Of a stretch of 19,804 nt of DNA, positions 9,331-18,156 are shown in pieces. The stretch spans positions 1-19,804 of the forward strand of contig JAPTJF010000706.1 in NCBI GenBank assembly GCA_029339195.1, given 5' to 3'. Position 1 is the first letter of the stretch, and each line of letters begins with the position of its first letter. The position numbers and the translations under genes were made by a program. Below the pieces are notes generated by a model, which was not told where the DNA came from, did not search any database, and was given only the letters and a program-made list of their open reading frames with translations. The DNA comes from Micractinium sp. NFX-FRZ. Its lineage: Eukaryota; Chlorophyta; Trebouxiophyceae; Chlorellales; Chlorellaceae.

Positions 9331-10119
9331 CTAGTCGGGTGGTACCAGCGCCTGGGCCAGGATGCGCCACAGGATGGGGGTGGGCAGCGCATCGCTGGCC
9401 AGCCGCTGGGCACGCACCAGGCAGCGGGCGGCGGTGCGCAGGCGCTCTTGGTGCGCTGCAGGAAGGTGCTGCACCAGATGTGCGGCCTCCGCTGCCGAAC
9501 GAGCCAAGACGGCGGGCAGGGCGGCACCCAGGCCGTAACAGGGGGCTGTCACCCGCGCCCACTCAGCGGCTGTCAGCCGCTGCCTGCGGACCAGGGTGGC
9601 GTACAGGGGCTGCACCAGGGCGCCTCGAATGGCAAATGCTGCCAGCACGTCACCTGCTGGTGGCAGTGGCCCCTCTTCCATCAGGAAGGCGGCAGCGGCA
9701 AAGGTGCCATGTCGAAGTGCAAGCTCCAGCGGGGTTTTGCCGTAAACATCCCTGGCCAAGGCCGCGTGCGGCGCTGCATCGAGCAGCAGCTTTAGCAACT
9801 CTCCCTGCTGCTGTGCTGATGCCGCGCCCACTGGCACTTGCCGCGGATCGGCGGCATAATGCAGCGGCGTCCACCCGCGAATGACAGTTGTGACTGCTGG
9901 GGCTGCGCCCGCGGCCAGCAGCACTGCCGCGCAGCGGGGGTGGTTGCTCATAGCTGCAAAGTGCAGGGGCAAGTGTGCAGCCCCCTTCCCGCCATTTGCA
10001 TCTGCGCTTGCCGCAAGCAGGGCAGCTACGATATCTGCCTGCCCACCAATTGCTTCGAATTCTAGGGGTGTACAGTGATCTGAGGTGCTGGCATAGGGTC
10101 CGCCCCTGCCGCCAGGCAT
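9331..10119 (-). CDS. Ankyrin-repeat protein, paralogue 1 (5' end frameshifted)
   Basis: The open frame from ATG 10119 to TAG 9331-9333 encodes 262 residues with no intron. Ankyrin repeats fill roughly the first half, with segments such as ADIVAALLAASADAN, LPLHFAA, RCAAVLLAAGA, GWTPLHYAA and KTPLELAL. The C-terminal module of about 100 residues is shared with the other paralogues: PLYATLVRRQRLTAAEW, then GLGAALPAVLARS, then a helix-rich stretch ending in LPTPILWRIL. Ankyrin repeats mediate protein-protein contacts, and the partner is unknown. By comparison with paralogue 3 the ancestral start is ATG 10180 (MGDLQDQL against MAELEGQL), but two apparent one-base deletions put that start out of frame. 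The gene is therefore either a 5'-damaged pseudogene or translated from the internal ATG 10119. Codon use is otherwise normal. Confidence 0.65.
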   Translation of the reverse strand: MPGGRGGPYASTSDHCTPLEFEAIGGQADIVAALLAASADANGGKGAAHLPLHFAAMSNHPRCAAVLLAAGAAPAVTTVIRGWTPLHYAADPRQVPVGAASAQQQGELLKLLLDAAPHAALARDVYGKTPLELALRHGTFAAAAFLMEEGPLPPAGDVLAAFAIRGALVQPLYATLVRRQRLTAAEWARVTAPCYGLGAALPAVLARSAAEAAHLVQHLPAAHQERLRTAARCLVRAQRLASDALPTPILWRILAQALVPPD

Positions 10120-10180
10120 GCCGCCACAGCAGCACACCGTTGAGGGCGGCAGAGAACAGCTGGTCCTGCAGGTCGCCCAT
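10070..10180 (-). pseudogene. Frameshifted 5' end of ankyrin paralogue 1
   Basis: ATG 10180 opens MGDLQDQLFSAALNG, matching the start of paralogue 3. The first ankyrin repeat then continues in a second frame (CAAVAACLAAGADP) and, about 37 bases later, in a third frame (STSDHCTPLEFEA). Each step fits the loss of one base. No intron of normal size explains it. Confidence 0.6.
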
Positions 10181-10661
10181 AGCGTCACTGCCACATCCAG
10201 CGGGATAGTGAAGTAGTCACTGCCTGCACCGGTACCGAAGGGGGAGCAAGATGGTCGGGCGGCGGGCGTGCGAGCGGGTTGGGCGGGCACAGGAGCAGCC
10301 TGGGGCGGCCTTGTCAAACCCTGATGCTCCCAGGTGAACTAGTCATAGTTGACGTAGCCTCACCAGAGCTACCGTGCCCCCGCACGGCTGCAGCGGTGTG
10401 AGCTCGCTCGATTGCAGAGTATTAAAGCTCCTGTTAAGTGTGCTGCCAGCCGGCGCAACTAGCTTCCGAGCCCAGAGGTCGAGCGAGCGTTCAACAGCGG
10501 TTGTTGTGTTGGCGGCAGCAGCGGTACAGGCGGGCGGTACACACCGGCCCAGCAGCAGCAGGGAGCCCACTGTGGCAAGTACGTAGCCATTCTATGGTGA
10601 AGTCGGTTTGATGTGTGTGAAACATCGATGATGCCAGTTCAACAGCCATGCACGTGAGCAA

Positions 10662-10687
10662 GTACTGACGGGGTACCCCGTCAGTAC
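10662..10687. repeat. 26-bp perfect palindrome
   Basis: The half-site GTACTGACGGGGT is followed immediately by its exact reverse complement, with no spacer. The flanking bases (A at 10661, C at 10688) break the symmetry. Confidence 0.95.
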
Positions 10688-11152
10688 CGGTAGAGTGGAG
10701 GCAGCTTGCAGCGCTGGACTTGGTTGATCTTGCACCCACCGCAGCGCGTCACCCTCACAGAGCGACGGCAGCAGCTTCCCAACTGAACGGTTCTTTAGAA
10801 AGGTGGACATAACGTTGCAGCACAATGGCAGGCACAAACAGATGCGCAGCGAGCTGTTGTCCAGCAGGCAGGGGAGCTGCGGGTACAGGGAGTTGAGGAG
10901 GCATGGGCAGAGATGCCAGGCCCAGTCGACCTGAACGTGAACCTTCTTCACCACCCCTACATATCACTGACTTTCCCACCTCCCCTCATGGCCAGCATGC
11001 CCCGTTGCATGCCCTGTGATGACCCAGTGAGGAACCCGCTGCCCTTGTGTGCTGACATTGGCACCGGGCCCCGTTACAGCCCCGTTACGACCCTGGCTTT
11101 GCCCGCCTGACGAGGTTGCCCGTAACTGCAGCCCCTGTACTTGAAGCATCAG

Positions 11153-11157
11153 TTACA
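11153..11157 (-). terminator. TGTAA poly(A)-type signal, ankyrin paralogue 2
   Basis: A minus-strand TGTAA lies about 250 bases past the paralogue 2 stop codon. Confidence 0.35.
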
Positions 11158-11312
11158 CGACACGTTTTTTGTGCAAAAGGGTGCGGCTGCAAACGCTTAA
11201 GAGGTGGTTGTGAGCATTGAAATGGGAATTGTTAGGCAGGCGCGGGCGTGGTGATTACCAATCATTGTGACAATGCAGCAGCAAGCTGGGATCGGTCGAG
11301 GGGCGCGGCAGA

Positions 11313-11333
11313 GATTGGAGGAGCACACACATG
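11313..11333 (-). repeat. Family 3' flank motif, paralogue 2 copy
   Basis: The plus-strand sequence GATTGGAGGAGCACACACATG resembles the motif downstream of paralogue 3 and of the relic. It lies about 76 bases past this paralogue's stop and is the most diverged of the three copies. Confidence 0.4.
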
Positions 11334-11408
11334 TACGAGGCACAGCGGGCGGGTTGCATACTAACTGACGCACCAGGTTGCTCAGCCGCACGCAGCTGCA
11401 CGCTGGCT

Positions 11409-12284
11409 TCAGCCGTCTGCCGACTGTGCCAGGATGCGCCACAGAATGGGTGCGGGCAGCGCAGTGCCAGCCAGCCGCTGGGCGCGGGCCAGGCATTTGG
11501 CAGCCATGCGCAGGCGCTGTTGATGGTGCAGCGGCAGGTGCTGTACCAGCAGCGCCGCCTCGCTGGCTGAGCGCTGCAGCACAGCAGGCAGCGCCGCGCC
11601 CAGGCCGCAGCAGGGAGCCGGCACCTGCGCCCACTCCTCGGCTGTCAGCGGCTGGCGGCTGACCAGGATGGCGTAGAAAGGAGCAGCCCAGGTCTGTGCC
11701 ACTTCCTGGGACAAAGCTGCCAGTGCCTGGGCTGCTGGCAGCAGCGGGCCATCCTCCAGCAGGCAGCGAAGTGTAGTGGCCGTTTCTCGAGTGAAAGGAA
11801 TGCAGGGAAGCTTGGTGTACCCTTTACAGGCCACAGCAAGATGGAGCGGCGTGCGCCCCTCGGCATTCTTGGCCAGGGCAACTTCTGGCGCTGCCTGCAG
11901 CAGCACCGCCACTACTGCACTTCTGTGAAACCTGGCGGCATTGTGCAGCGGGGTCGAGTGCTGAGCTTGGGTGAGGGATGTGGCCGGGTTGGCGCCTGCT
12001 GCCAGCAGCAGCTGCACGCAGCCAACATGGCCCGCCTGCGCCGCCGCATGGAGAGACGAGTTGCACATCCCCATCTCTAGGCTTACATGTGCCCCTGCTG
12101 CCAACAGTGCGGTAGCGCACTCGACATGCCCGCGCATGGCAGCGAAAAATAGGGCCGTGGGCGCGGCGCCCGGGATGCTTTGGAAGTTGGGATCCGCCCC
12201 AGCCGCCAGCGCCGCCCTCGCCGCCTCGACGTCTCCTTCTGCAGCGCCTATGATTAGCGCTTTAGCTTGCTCCGGGGCAACCAT
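11409..12284 (-). CDS. Ankyrin-repeat protein, paralogue 2
   Basis: A single open exon from ATG 12284 to TGA 11409-11411 encodes 291 residues. About five ankyrin repeats cover residues 5-155, for example EGDVEAARAALAAGADPN (15-32), GHVECATALLAAGA (52-65), GHVGCVQLLLAAGA (85-98), STPLHNAA (110-117) and GRTPLHLAV (143-151). Compared with its sisters, a short insertion near 152-170 breaks the last repeat before the CLLEDGP block. The family C-terminal module spans about 195-286: FYAILVSRQPLTAEEW, then GLGAALPAVLQRS, then a helical Arg/Ala-rich stretch, then LPAPILWRILAQ just before the stop. No signal peptide or membrane segment is visible, so a soluble protein is inferred. The function is unknown. 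The frame also runs upstream to a TTG at 12323, but ATG 12284 is preferred because it is the first Met and sits directly before the first repeat. Confidence 0.85.
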   Translation of the reverse strand: MVAPEQAKALIIGAAEGDVEAARAALAAGADPNFQSIPGAAPTALFFAAMRGHVECATALLAAGAHVSLEMGMCNSSLHAAAQAGHVGCVQLLLAAGANPATSLTQAQHSTPLHNAARFHRSAVVAVLLQAAPEVALAKNAEGRTPLHLAVACKGYTKLPCIPFTRETATTLRCLLEDGPLLPAAQALAALSQEVAQTWAAPFYAILVSRQPLTAEEWAQVPAPCCGLGAALPAVLQRSASEAALLVQHLPLHHQQRLRMAAKCLARAQRLAGTALPAPILWRILAQSADG

Positions 12285-13711
12285 TCTGCATGTGTTCAAG
12301 GTGATAGTTGAGGCAGGCAGCAAGAGGGCGGCCCAGGGGTGGGACGTTGCAGAGCGGCAGCGAGGGGCGGGTTGTGGGCGGTGCAGCAGGGCAGCCTCCC
12401 CAGGTGGGAGCCTGGGGAGGCCAGGTTTGCACCCTGCGCCTCACCTCTCTGCAGCTGGCCTGCTTCGTGTGCTGGCACCGCTCGCGACGAGCCGACACCG
12501 CCTCTCTCTCGGGACGTGTCGCACTGCACCGACGAGGCCTCCGAGGTATTGCTGGAGCCGACTTTCAGACACTACCTCAGAAGAGGTGTGCACAGAGGGC
12601 GCCCGCTGGAAGGGCAGCCACGGCCGCCGTCCGTGCCAGGTGGCAGCGGGGATGGCGGGAGCACAGGCCATGACGCAAATTCATGGCCCTGCAGTTCGTG
12701 AAGGTGCCGCAATGCAGCAACAACAATAGTGGTGAGGCGCAAAGTGTCGAATTCACTCTAGGTGTGCCGTTGGCAGACATGGCAAGGACAGGTCCCCAGG
12801 CGTCGCCCATCCACAGGCGCGTCGCCCTCCTTCCCGTTACCACCCACCGTTTGCTCTAGCGCGAGCCCGCATCGGCCCCAGTGTGCCGGCAAGCCTCCCG
12901 AGACGAGTTCCAGGCCGAGGGGACAGTGCCTGCCGAATGTCTGCAGACAGAAGTGCAGATGGCCATCGGCGGCCGGCTGGACAAGCGGTACATGGGCTTG
13001 GCGGCAGGGCAGCTGGCAGGCACAGCATGTGAGAATCAAATGCCATGCGAGCTCCCTCCTCTGCGACTCGGTGGACTGTCTAAAATAGTGTCTTGAGGAG
13101 TTGCCACGATGTGGTCAGGAATGTGGGCTGCCGGTGTGCCGGCAGGCGGTGGCGCCTGTCCCGCCCCGCCGCCGTTCCACCCAGCCTGGAAGAGGCACGG
13201 CCCCACAGAATCCTCCACCCTGATGTTATTTTGCGCTGAATCACTGGATATGACTGTATTGCGAATCTTATGCTGCCGGGATGCCTTGAATGCTGCTGAT
13301 CTTGCAGGGTGGCAGCTGGGCTAGCAGGTGGCGTGGGGGCGGCGCACGCAAGGTCATCCCGCCGTCACTCAGGTGGAGCCGCATCAGAATATGCAGATGC
13401 ACCTGCTTTGACAGCCCCTCCCTCCGCCGCCTTGTTCATGCTGCTTCATCCTCAATCGCCCTTGCACGGTGAGTCTTGACGCCGCCTCGGCCGCCCGTCC
13501 TCGAGAAGGTGAGCCCTGTTGTACCACAGCCCGCCGCCCGGCGCCTGCGCACCGCTTGCATCTCGATATGCTGTGATGCACCCTTCAAGCCAGGCCACGG
13601 GAGTGCGCAGAGCTGAATTTCCTCTCCGGCTTCACGCGGCCTTTCGGTCTGTTCACCCATCCACGCGTGCACGGCCGCCTTCCCCTCCCCCGCACGCCTT
13701 GCCCCAGCAGC
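12285..13711. other. Divergent intergenic region with a coding-like island
   Basis: About 1.4 kb lies between the oppositely oriented ankyrin paralogue 2 and cysteine-rich genes, so it should hold both promoters. A plus-strand open frame near 12881-13096 has exon-like codon use and reads sensibly (SRDEFQAEG, AIGGRLDKRYMGLAAGQL). A second plausible stretch before 12544 reads RDVSHCTDEASE and is followed by GTATTG. I could not join them into a gene or assign a family, so no CDS is called. Confidence 0.4.
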
Positions 13712-16700
13712 ATGAAGGCTATTGCCGTCGCCGCGGCCTGCCTGGCGCTTGCGCTGGGCGCCGCAGGTGGGGTGATGCCGGCGGCGGCCGGCAGCTGGGT
13801 TGGCAGCCAGCAGAGCAGGTGCTTCTGAAGTGTGCCTGCAGCGGCCTTGAGCGAACCCCAATACCAATTCGCATGTTGGAATATAAAGCAGTGCCAATAC
13901 TTCCCTCCCTCCCCTTGTTGCAGCCCAGGACAACTGCCTCGGTCAGTGAACGGCAGTGCTGCCCTGCCAGGTTGTGGGGGCCGTCACCCTGACTGGTTCG
14001 GCGGCTTGTGCCAGCTGGGATGTGAGCAGCTTGCTGTGCATGCATTCCCATATGCCCCCACCGAGTGCTTCCCCGCTGCCTGAACGACAACCCTTCTTCT
14101 TTTGTGTATTCCATTCTCCCTGCAGTTGACAGCAACAACGTTACCACGGTGTGTGCCGCCTGTAACCCCACCACCGGGTGCTCCCAGTGCGCCGCGTCTA
14201 CCGCTCGCAAGTGCGTGCCAGGCGCGCAGGCGCTGCCACTGCTGCATCCGACGCTGCTGCTATCCCGAACTTCTGCGAGCCTCTGTTGGCACAGCTTGTC
14301 CCGCCGGTGGCGCTGCACGAGATGGCATTGGCAGCCTGCACTCCCCGGCCACTGTGCACCGGTCGCATGCACTGGTGCGCCGAGCGGACTGTGCTCACTC
14401 CTCCGCCCCTACACTCCGGTTCCTCCCCCTGCCCCTGCCCCTGCAGCCAGCCCAAGCTGCGTATCCTGAACAACTCCAACAACACACTGGCCTACAACAA
14501 GTGCTCCACCTGCGACGCCGGTGAGGGGCTCTGTGTGAGCATGGCGGGGCGGCCCAGCCAGGGGTGTTCCTGGTGGCTGTGGGGCTGCCTGCCAGCCTGC
14601 CTGCCTGCCTGCTCGTCTGTCTGCCTGATTGGCAGGGTTATAATCTGAAAGCATGCCTGGAGGCCCGTCCCCGTGCCTCTCTGCCGACCTGCCCTGGTGG
14701 CTCAGTCTCCCACCCCGGTGCCCGTCCTCCCGCTCCCCCCCGCCTCGCAGTCCTGGGCTGTAAGGAGGCCTGGTCCTGCGCCCCCAACGCCACTGCCAGC
14801 ACCCTGCCCGGCTGCACCGCATGCAAAACCGGTGAGGCAACGCTTCCATGCACACCTGCCCCAATCGCCCGGGTCTGCATGCCTGCCAGGCAGCGCATGC
14901 TGACACCTGGGAGTGCTGTGGGACACTGCCCCCGGAGACATCCATTCATCTGCACGGCTGGCATGTCCCTGCGCCCCGTAACTTTCGCAGGCTTCTACAA
15001 AAACACCGTGAGTATCCTCGCTGTCGGCGGTGCCACCAACTACACCGGCTGCTCCTCCTGCGTGGCCGACTTTGCCTGCGCAGCCGGCGCCGCCTGCGAC
15101 ACCAGTGAGTGGAAGTTGTAGCTGCAGCGTCAGTGAGTGGAAGGTGTAGATACAGTGCCAGTGATTGGAAGTTGCAGTTGCAGTGCCAGGCTGGCAGGTG
15201 TCCGCCCGGCGCTGGCTGCTGCCCGAGCCAGCACAGCCTGGCCGCTGCATGTGGATTACCGAAACCTGAGTGTGCCACATTAGTTGTCTAGCCTGTGAGG
15301 TTTGCTGTGCAGACAGGTGGCCCTCCAGTTGATAGCGCTGACTGCGGCACACTGCCCCGCCTCGTGCCTGCCGCTTTGCTGTGCAGATGGCTGCCTGGCC
15401 TGCCCCCGGGGCCGTCCCCTCAAGCACCGGGGCACTCGCCGCTGCAGCACCTGCCAGGAGCTGTCGGGTGAGGGAGGGATCATGCCCTGGGCACCCTTGT
15501 GCACAACAGCTGTTGCATTTTGAGCGCGCTGCCCTCGCACAGTGTGTAGGCGTGTGGGCAAGCAAATGTCAATCACTCATCCGCCACTGCATGCACCAAC
15601 CGGTTTTCACAGGTGTGGGCTGTGTGGAGTGCTACACTTCTGGCGACTGCAAGTCCTGCAAGCCGGTGAGTGGGCGCCCCCTGTCGGCCGCCTGCCTTAG
15701 CCGGCCGCATGCATCTGCCAGAGCCGCAGCACACCAGCGCGAGAAAGCGGGGCAGCTGCTGTTGCAGCTGCTGTCTAAGGCCGCCCGGACCCTGCCAACT
15801 GCACCCCGGTGGGACCGAGTGGCCATTCTCAGGCTGCTGGTCTGTAGGCCCTCACAGCACATGCCTGCCTGCCAACCAGTGTCTACGCCTGCCCTGCCTT
15901 ACCCACCTGCCTCGCTGGCCCCACTACCTTCCCGCAGGGCTTCTTCCTGGATTCCGACAAGAAGTGCCAGCCCTGCACCGTGGCCAACTGCACCGCCTGC
16001 GCCACCAACACCACCTGCGCCTTCTGCAAGCGGGTAGGGCTGGGACAGCGACCAGGCGACATGCTGCCATCCGCTTGTGCTGTGTGCAGCCTTGTAATGT
16101 GCACTTCTAAAGATGCTGGCACAGTGCAGCCGTTCATAAACAAGCCTTCTTCTTTCCTGCCTGCCTGCTGCCTGCCACTCTGGGTGTGCAGGGCTTCTAT
16201 GTCGACGCTGCTGGCACCTGCTCCGCCTGCACTGCCGCCAACTGCACCGAATGCGCCGCCCCCAACGGCACCTGCGCAATCTGCAACAGGGTGAGGCCAG
16301 AAGCCACAGGCGCCGCTCTGCTGTGCTGAAACCGAAGTCACTGACATTGCATACTAAAGTGGCGAGCGGCATGGGCTGGCCGTGTTCCCTCCGCACATTG
16401 ACGTCTCAACTGTGTTGGCTGTGCTGGCTTGTTTTGACTTGCAGTCTGTTTTTGCTCAACAAAAATCTCGACACAGAGCCCAGCTTGTGGTGGCTGGTCG
16501 TCTCCACAGCATTGCCAGCCTGAATCTGCTGACATCGATGCCCCACTCTTGTTCACTGCTGTCTTGCTGGCATGCAGGGCTTCTACAAGGACGCCAGCAC
16601 CGGCGAGTGCACCGCCTGCACGGCGGCCAACTGCGTGCAGTGCGCCACTGATGGCACCTGCGCTTTCTGTGCCAACGTGAGTCCCCTCTGCGCATGATGC

Positions 16701-17512
16701 TGTTGGCATGGCATCATGCCACCAAACCCATCGCATTTCGCATGCTGCTCTGCCAGTGTGCGCCCGGCCATGTGATCAGCACGCTGTGCACGCTGAGCGT
16801 GGCCGCTCGTCTCCTTCGACCTTGGGTGCAGAACTACTACAAGGCAGCCACTACTGGCGTGTGCACCCAGGTGGGATGCCGGTGCATGGGAAGTGCAAGG
16901 CCAGCAGCAGGAGCAGAGGCAGCACGAGCAGAGCTGTGCAGGCGGTGTGCAAGCGTGCAGTGCCAGCCCGAGCAGCAGACGTGCATTTGCGAGCTAGCGG
17001 GATGCCGTTGCACGCTGCCCGCTAGCGCTGCCCACCCCCTGTACCCCTCTTCGTGCTCACACCCCGCCTCCCCTGCCCCCGTCCTCACATCCTCCACCCC
17101 TGCACGTGCGCAGTGCACTGCTGCCAACTGCCAGACTTGCAAGGCCAGTGGCACCTGCGCTGTGTGCAAGCCGCGCTACGTCCCGGACGGTGAGGAAGCC
17201 AGACAGAAGCTGCCACTCGAAGTGTTGGCACGGTTGTTAGGAAGCGGCTGCTGCTGCATGCATGTTGAGGCCCTGGTGCGGCGACCTGTTTCAGTCATAT
17301 GGTGGTGCCACCTGTAACAGCCGCCCAGTGAAGTTTCCTCCTGCCGGCCGGCGTGCTTTGGTGCTGTGCTGAAATCGCAATGCGCACAAACAGCCTGCTC
17401 ACGGTTGGGTACAAGCCTCGCTCACTGACTGAATCGCACCCCCACTTGCACCTTGCCCGCAGCCACCGGCGCGTGCGTTGCTTCAAGCGGACGCTGGCAT
17501 CGGGGTGCTTAA
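13712..17512 (+). CDS. Secreted cysteine-rich repeat protein, 14 exons
   Basis: Proposed exons are 13712-13766, 13924-13941, 14126-14210, 14447-14520, 14751-14831, 14991-15104, 15387-15467, 15613-15665, 15938-16033, 16192-16290, 16578-16676, 16832-16870, 17114-17189 and 17463-17512 (1020 bases, 339 residues). All introns are GT-AG and all phases agree. A signal peptide is clear (MKAIAVAAACLALALGAA). The mature part has 48 cysteines, mostly as CxxC pairs, and several N-glycosylation sequons (NVT, NNS, NAT, NYT, NCT, NGT). The C-terminal half is about four tandem 32-33-residue repeats of the form GFYxDxxxGxCxxCTxANCxxCxxxxTCAxC. Exons 9, 10 and 11 each encode exactly one repeat in phase 0, and exons 12-13 encode one more. 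The pattern recalls furin-like/growth-factor-receptor cysteine-rich repeats and protist CxxC surface proteins. No transmembrane segment or GPI signal is seen. An extracellular or cell-wall location is inferred, and the function is unknown. The C-terminus (exon 14) and the 18-base exon 2 are the least certain parts. Confidence 0.8.
14596..14611 (+). repeat. (CCTG)4 tetranucleotide tract in intron 4 of the cysteine-rich gene
   Basis: Four perfect CCTG units within a longer degenerate stretch (about 14585-14627). This is the same repeat type as in the Plus3 gene intron. Confidence 0.75.
15103..15186 (+). repeat. 28-bp tandem repeat (three copies) starting at a splice donor
   Basis: Three 28-bp copies begin at 15103, 15131 and 15159, each opening CAGTGAGTGGAAG or CAGTGATTGGAAG. 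The first copy straddles the exon 6/intron 6 boundary, so the donor AGTGAGTGG is repeated 28 bases downstream and once more in weakened form (AGTGATTGG) at 56 bases. Confidence 0.85.
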
Positions 17513-17906
17513 GCGTGCAGCGATGGCCTGCAGCCGCCGCCTCAGCTCCTCCCAAGTTCCAGAGAGAGAGAGAGACTGCTGCTCATAGCATGCTGAGCGC
17601 ACAGCATCCCACCTTGAACAGGGTCCCCATTGTTACACTTCTAAACAAATCTCCCCTACCAAGCGTTCCCTGAACCAGCTGCCGGGCAGCGGCCCACAGT
17701 CTTGAGTATTGAAGCCACCGACATTCTAGCACTCTGCTGCATGCACAGTGCTTACGACTTCATTCATCGGTCGCAGCCCAATGCCATTTAACCATCAGGC
17801 CCACGCATTGCACCAACAATCGCCTACCCTTGCCGGCTCGACGCTGCTTTCTCTTGTGGACGCGCATGTCACTCTCAGCAAGGAGCTCACCTCTCTATTT
17901 TTTTCT

Positions 17907-17917
17907 TGTAATTGTAA
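17907..17917 (+). terminator. Paired TGTAA poly(A)-type signals for the cysteine-rich gene
   Basis: Two TGTAA motifs, at 17907-17911 and 17913-17917, follow a T-rich run about 395 bases after the proposed stop codon. Confidence 0.45.
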
Positions 17918-18089
17918 TCCTGCATTCCTTGTGCTGCTCTTATGGTTCAGAGATGCCCGGTGACACATACCATTGCTAGCCGACCTGAGTCCACTCGCAT
18001 GCAAGCACTGGGTTGAACGGATAAAACAAGCAGACATGCTGGCAGGGCATGCAGAGACTTGAGGGTTGGTGTGTTGGCGGTGGGAGGAA

Positions 18090-18109
18090 GTTGAGGAGGC
18101 ACACCCATG
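18090..18109 (-). repeat. Family 3' flank motif, relic copy
   Basis: The plus-strand 14-mer GAGGCACACCCATG (18096-18109) is identical to the one downstream of paralogue 3, within 20 bases that differ at two positions. It lies about 50 bases past the relic's stop. Confidence 0.6.
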
Positions 18110-18156
18110 CAGTTACGGAAAGAGGCTGCCTGCTCCCACCCGCCACGTGCAGGGCT

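Larger units (their letters stand above)
10181..11408. other. Intergenic region between ankyrin paralogues 1 and 2
   Basis: About 1.2 kb without a recognisable gene. Minus-strand open frames at 10343-10570 and 10592-10954 show no family I know and start without good signals. The region contains a 26-bp perfect palindrome (10662-10687). The left part should hold the paralogue 1 promoter, and the right part the paralogue 2 3' flank with candidate minus-strand TGTAA at 11153-11157 and 11074-11078. Confidence 0.45.
17513..18156. other. 3' flank of the cysteine-rich gene and intergenic region
   Basis: No coding sequence is supported. It contains an (AG)7 run at 17561-17574, a relatively AT-rich stretch near 17890-17920 with two TGTAA signals, and the 3' flank of the ankyrin relic. 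Confidence 0.5.

Noticed and set aside
9129..9884. Plus-strand open frame of about 250 codons
   Set aside because: It is antisense to ankyrin paralogue 1 and shows no homology of its own.
10592..10954. Minus-strand open frame between ankyrin paralogues 1 and 2
   Set aside because: No known family, no ankyrin or C-terminal module match, and no good start or splice context.
11971..12729. Plus-strand open frame of about 250 codons
   Set aside because: Its first half is antisense to ankyrin paralogue 2. The remainder overlaps intergenic sequence without a recognisable domain in this frame.
13832..14083. Alternative exon using the acceptor at GCAGCCCAG before 13929
   Set aside because: It leads to a frame without the cysteine pattern and to a stop. 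The 18-base exon keeps phase and supplies the first cysteine of the mature protein.
14702..15565. Minus-strand open frame of about 287 codons
   Set aside because: It is antisense to exons and introns of the cysteine-rich gene, which has far stronger support.
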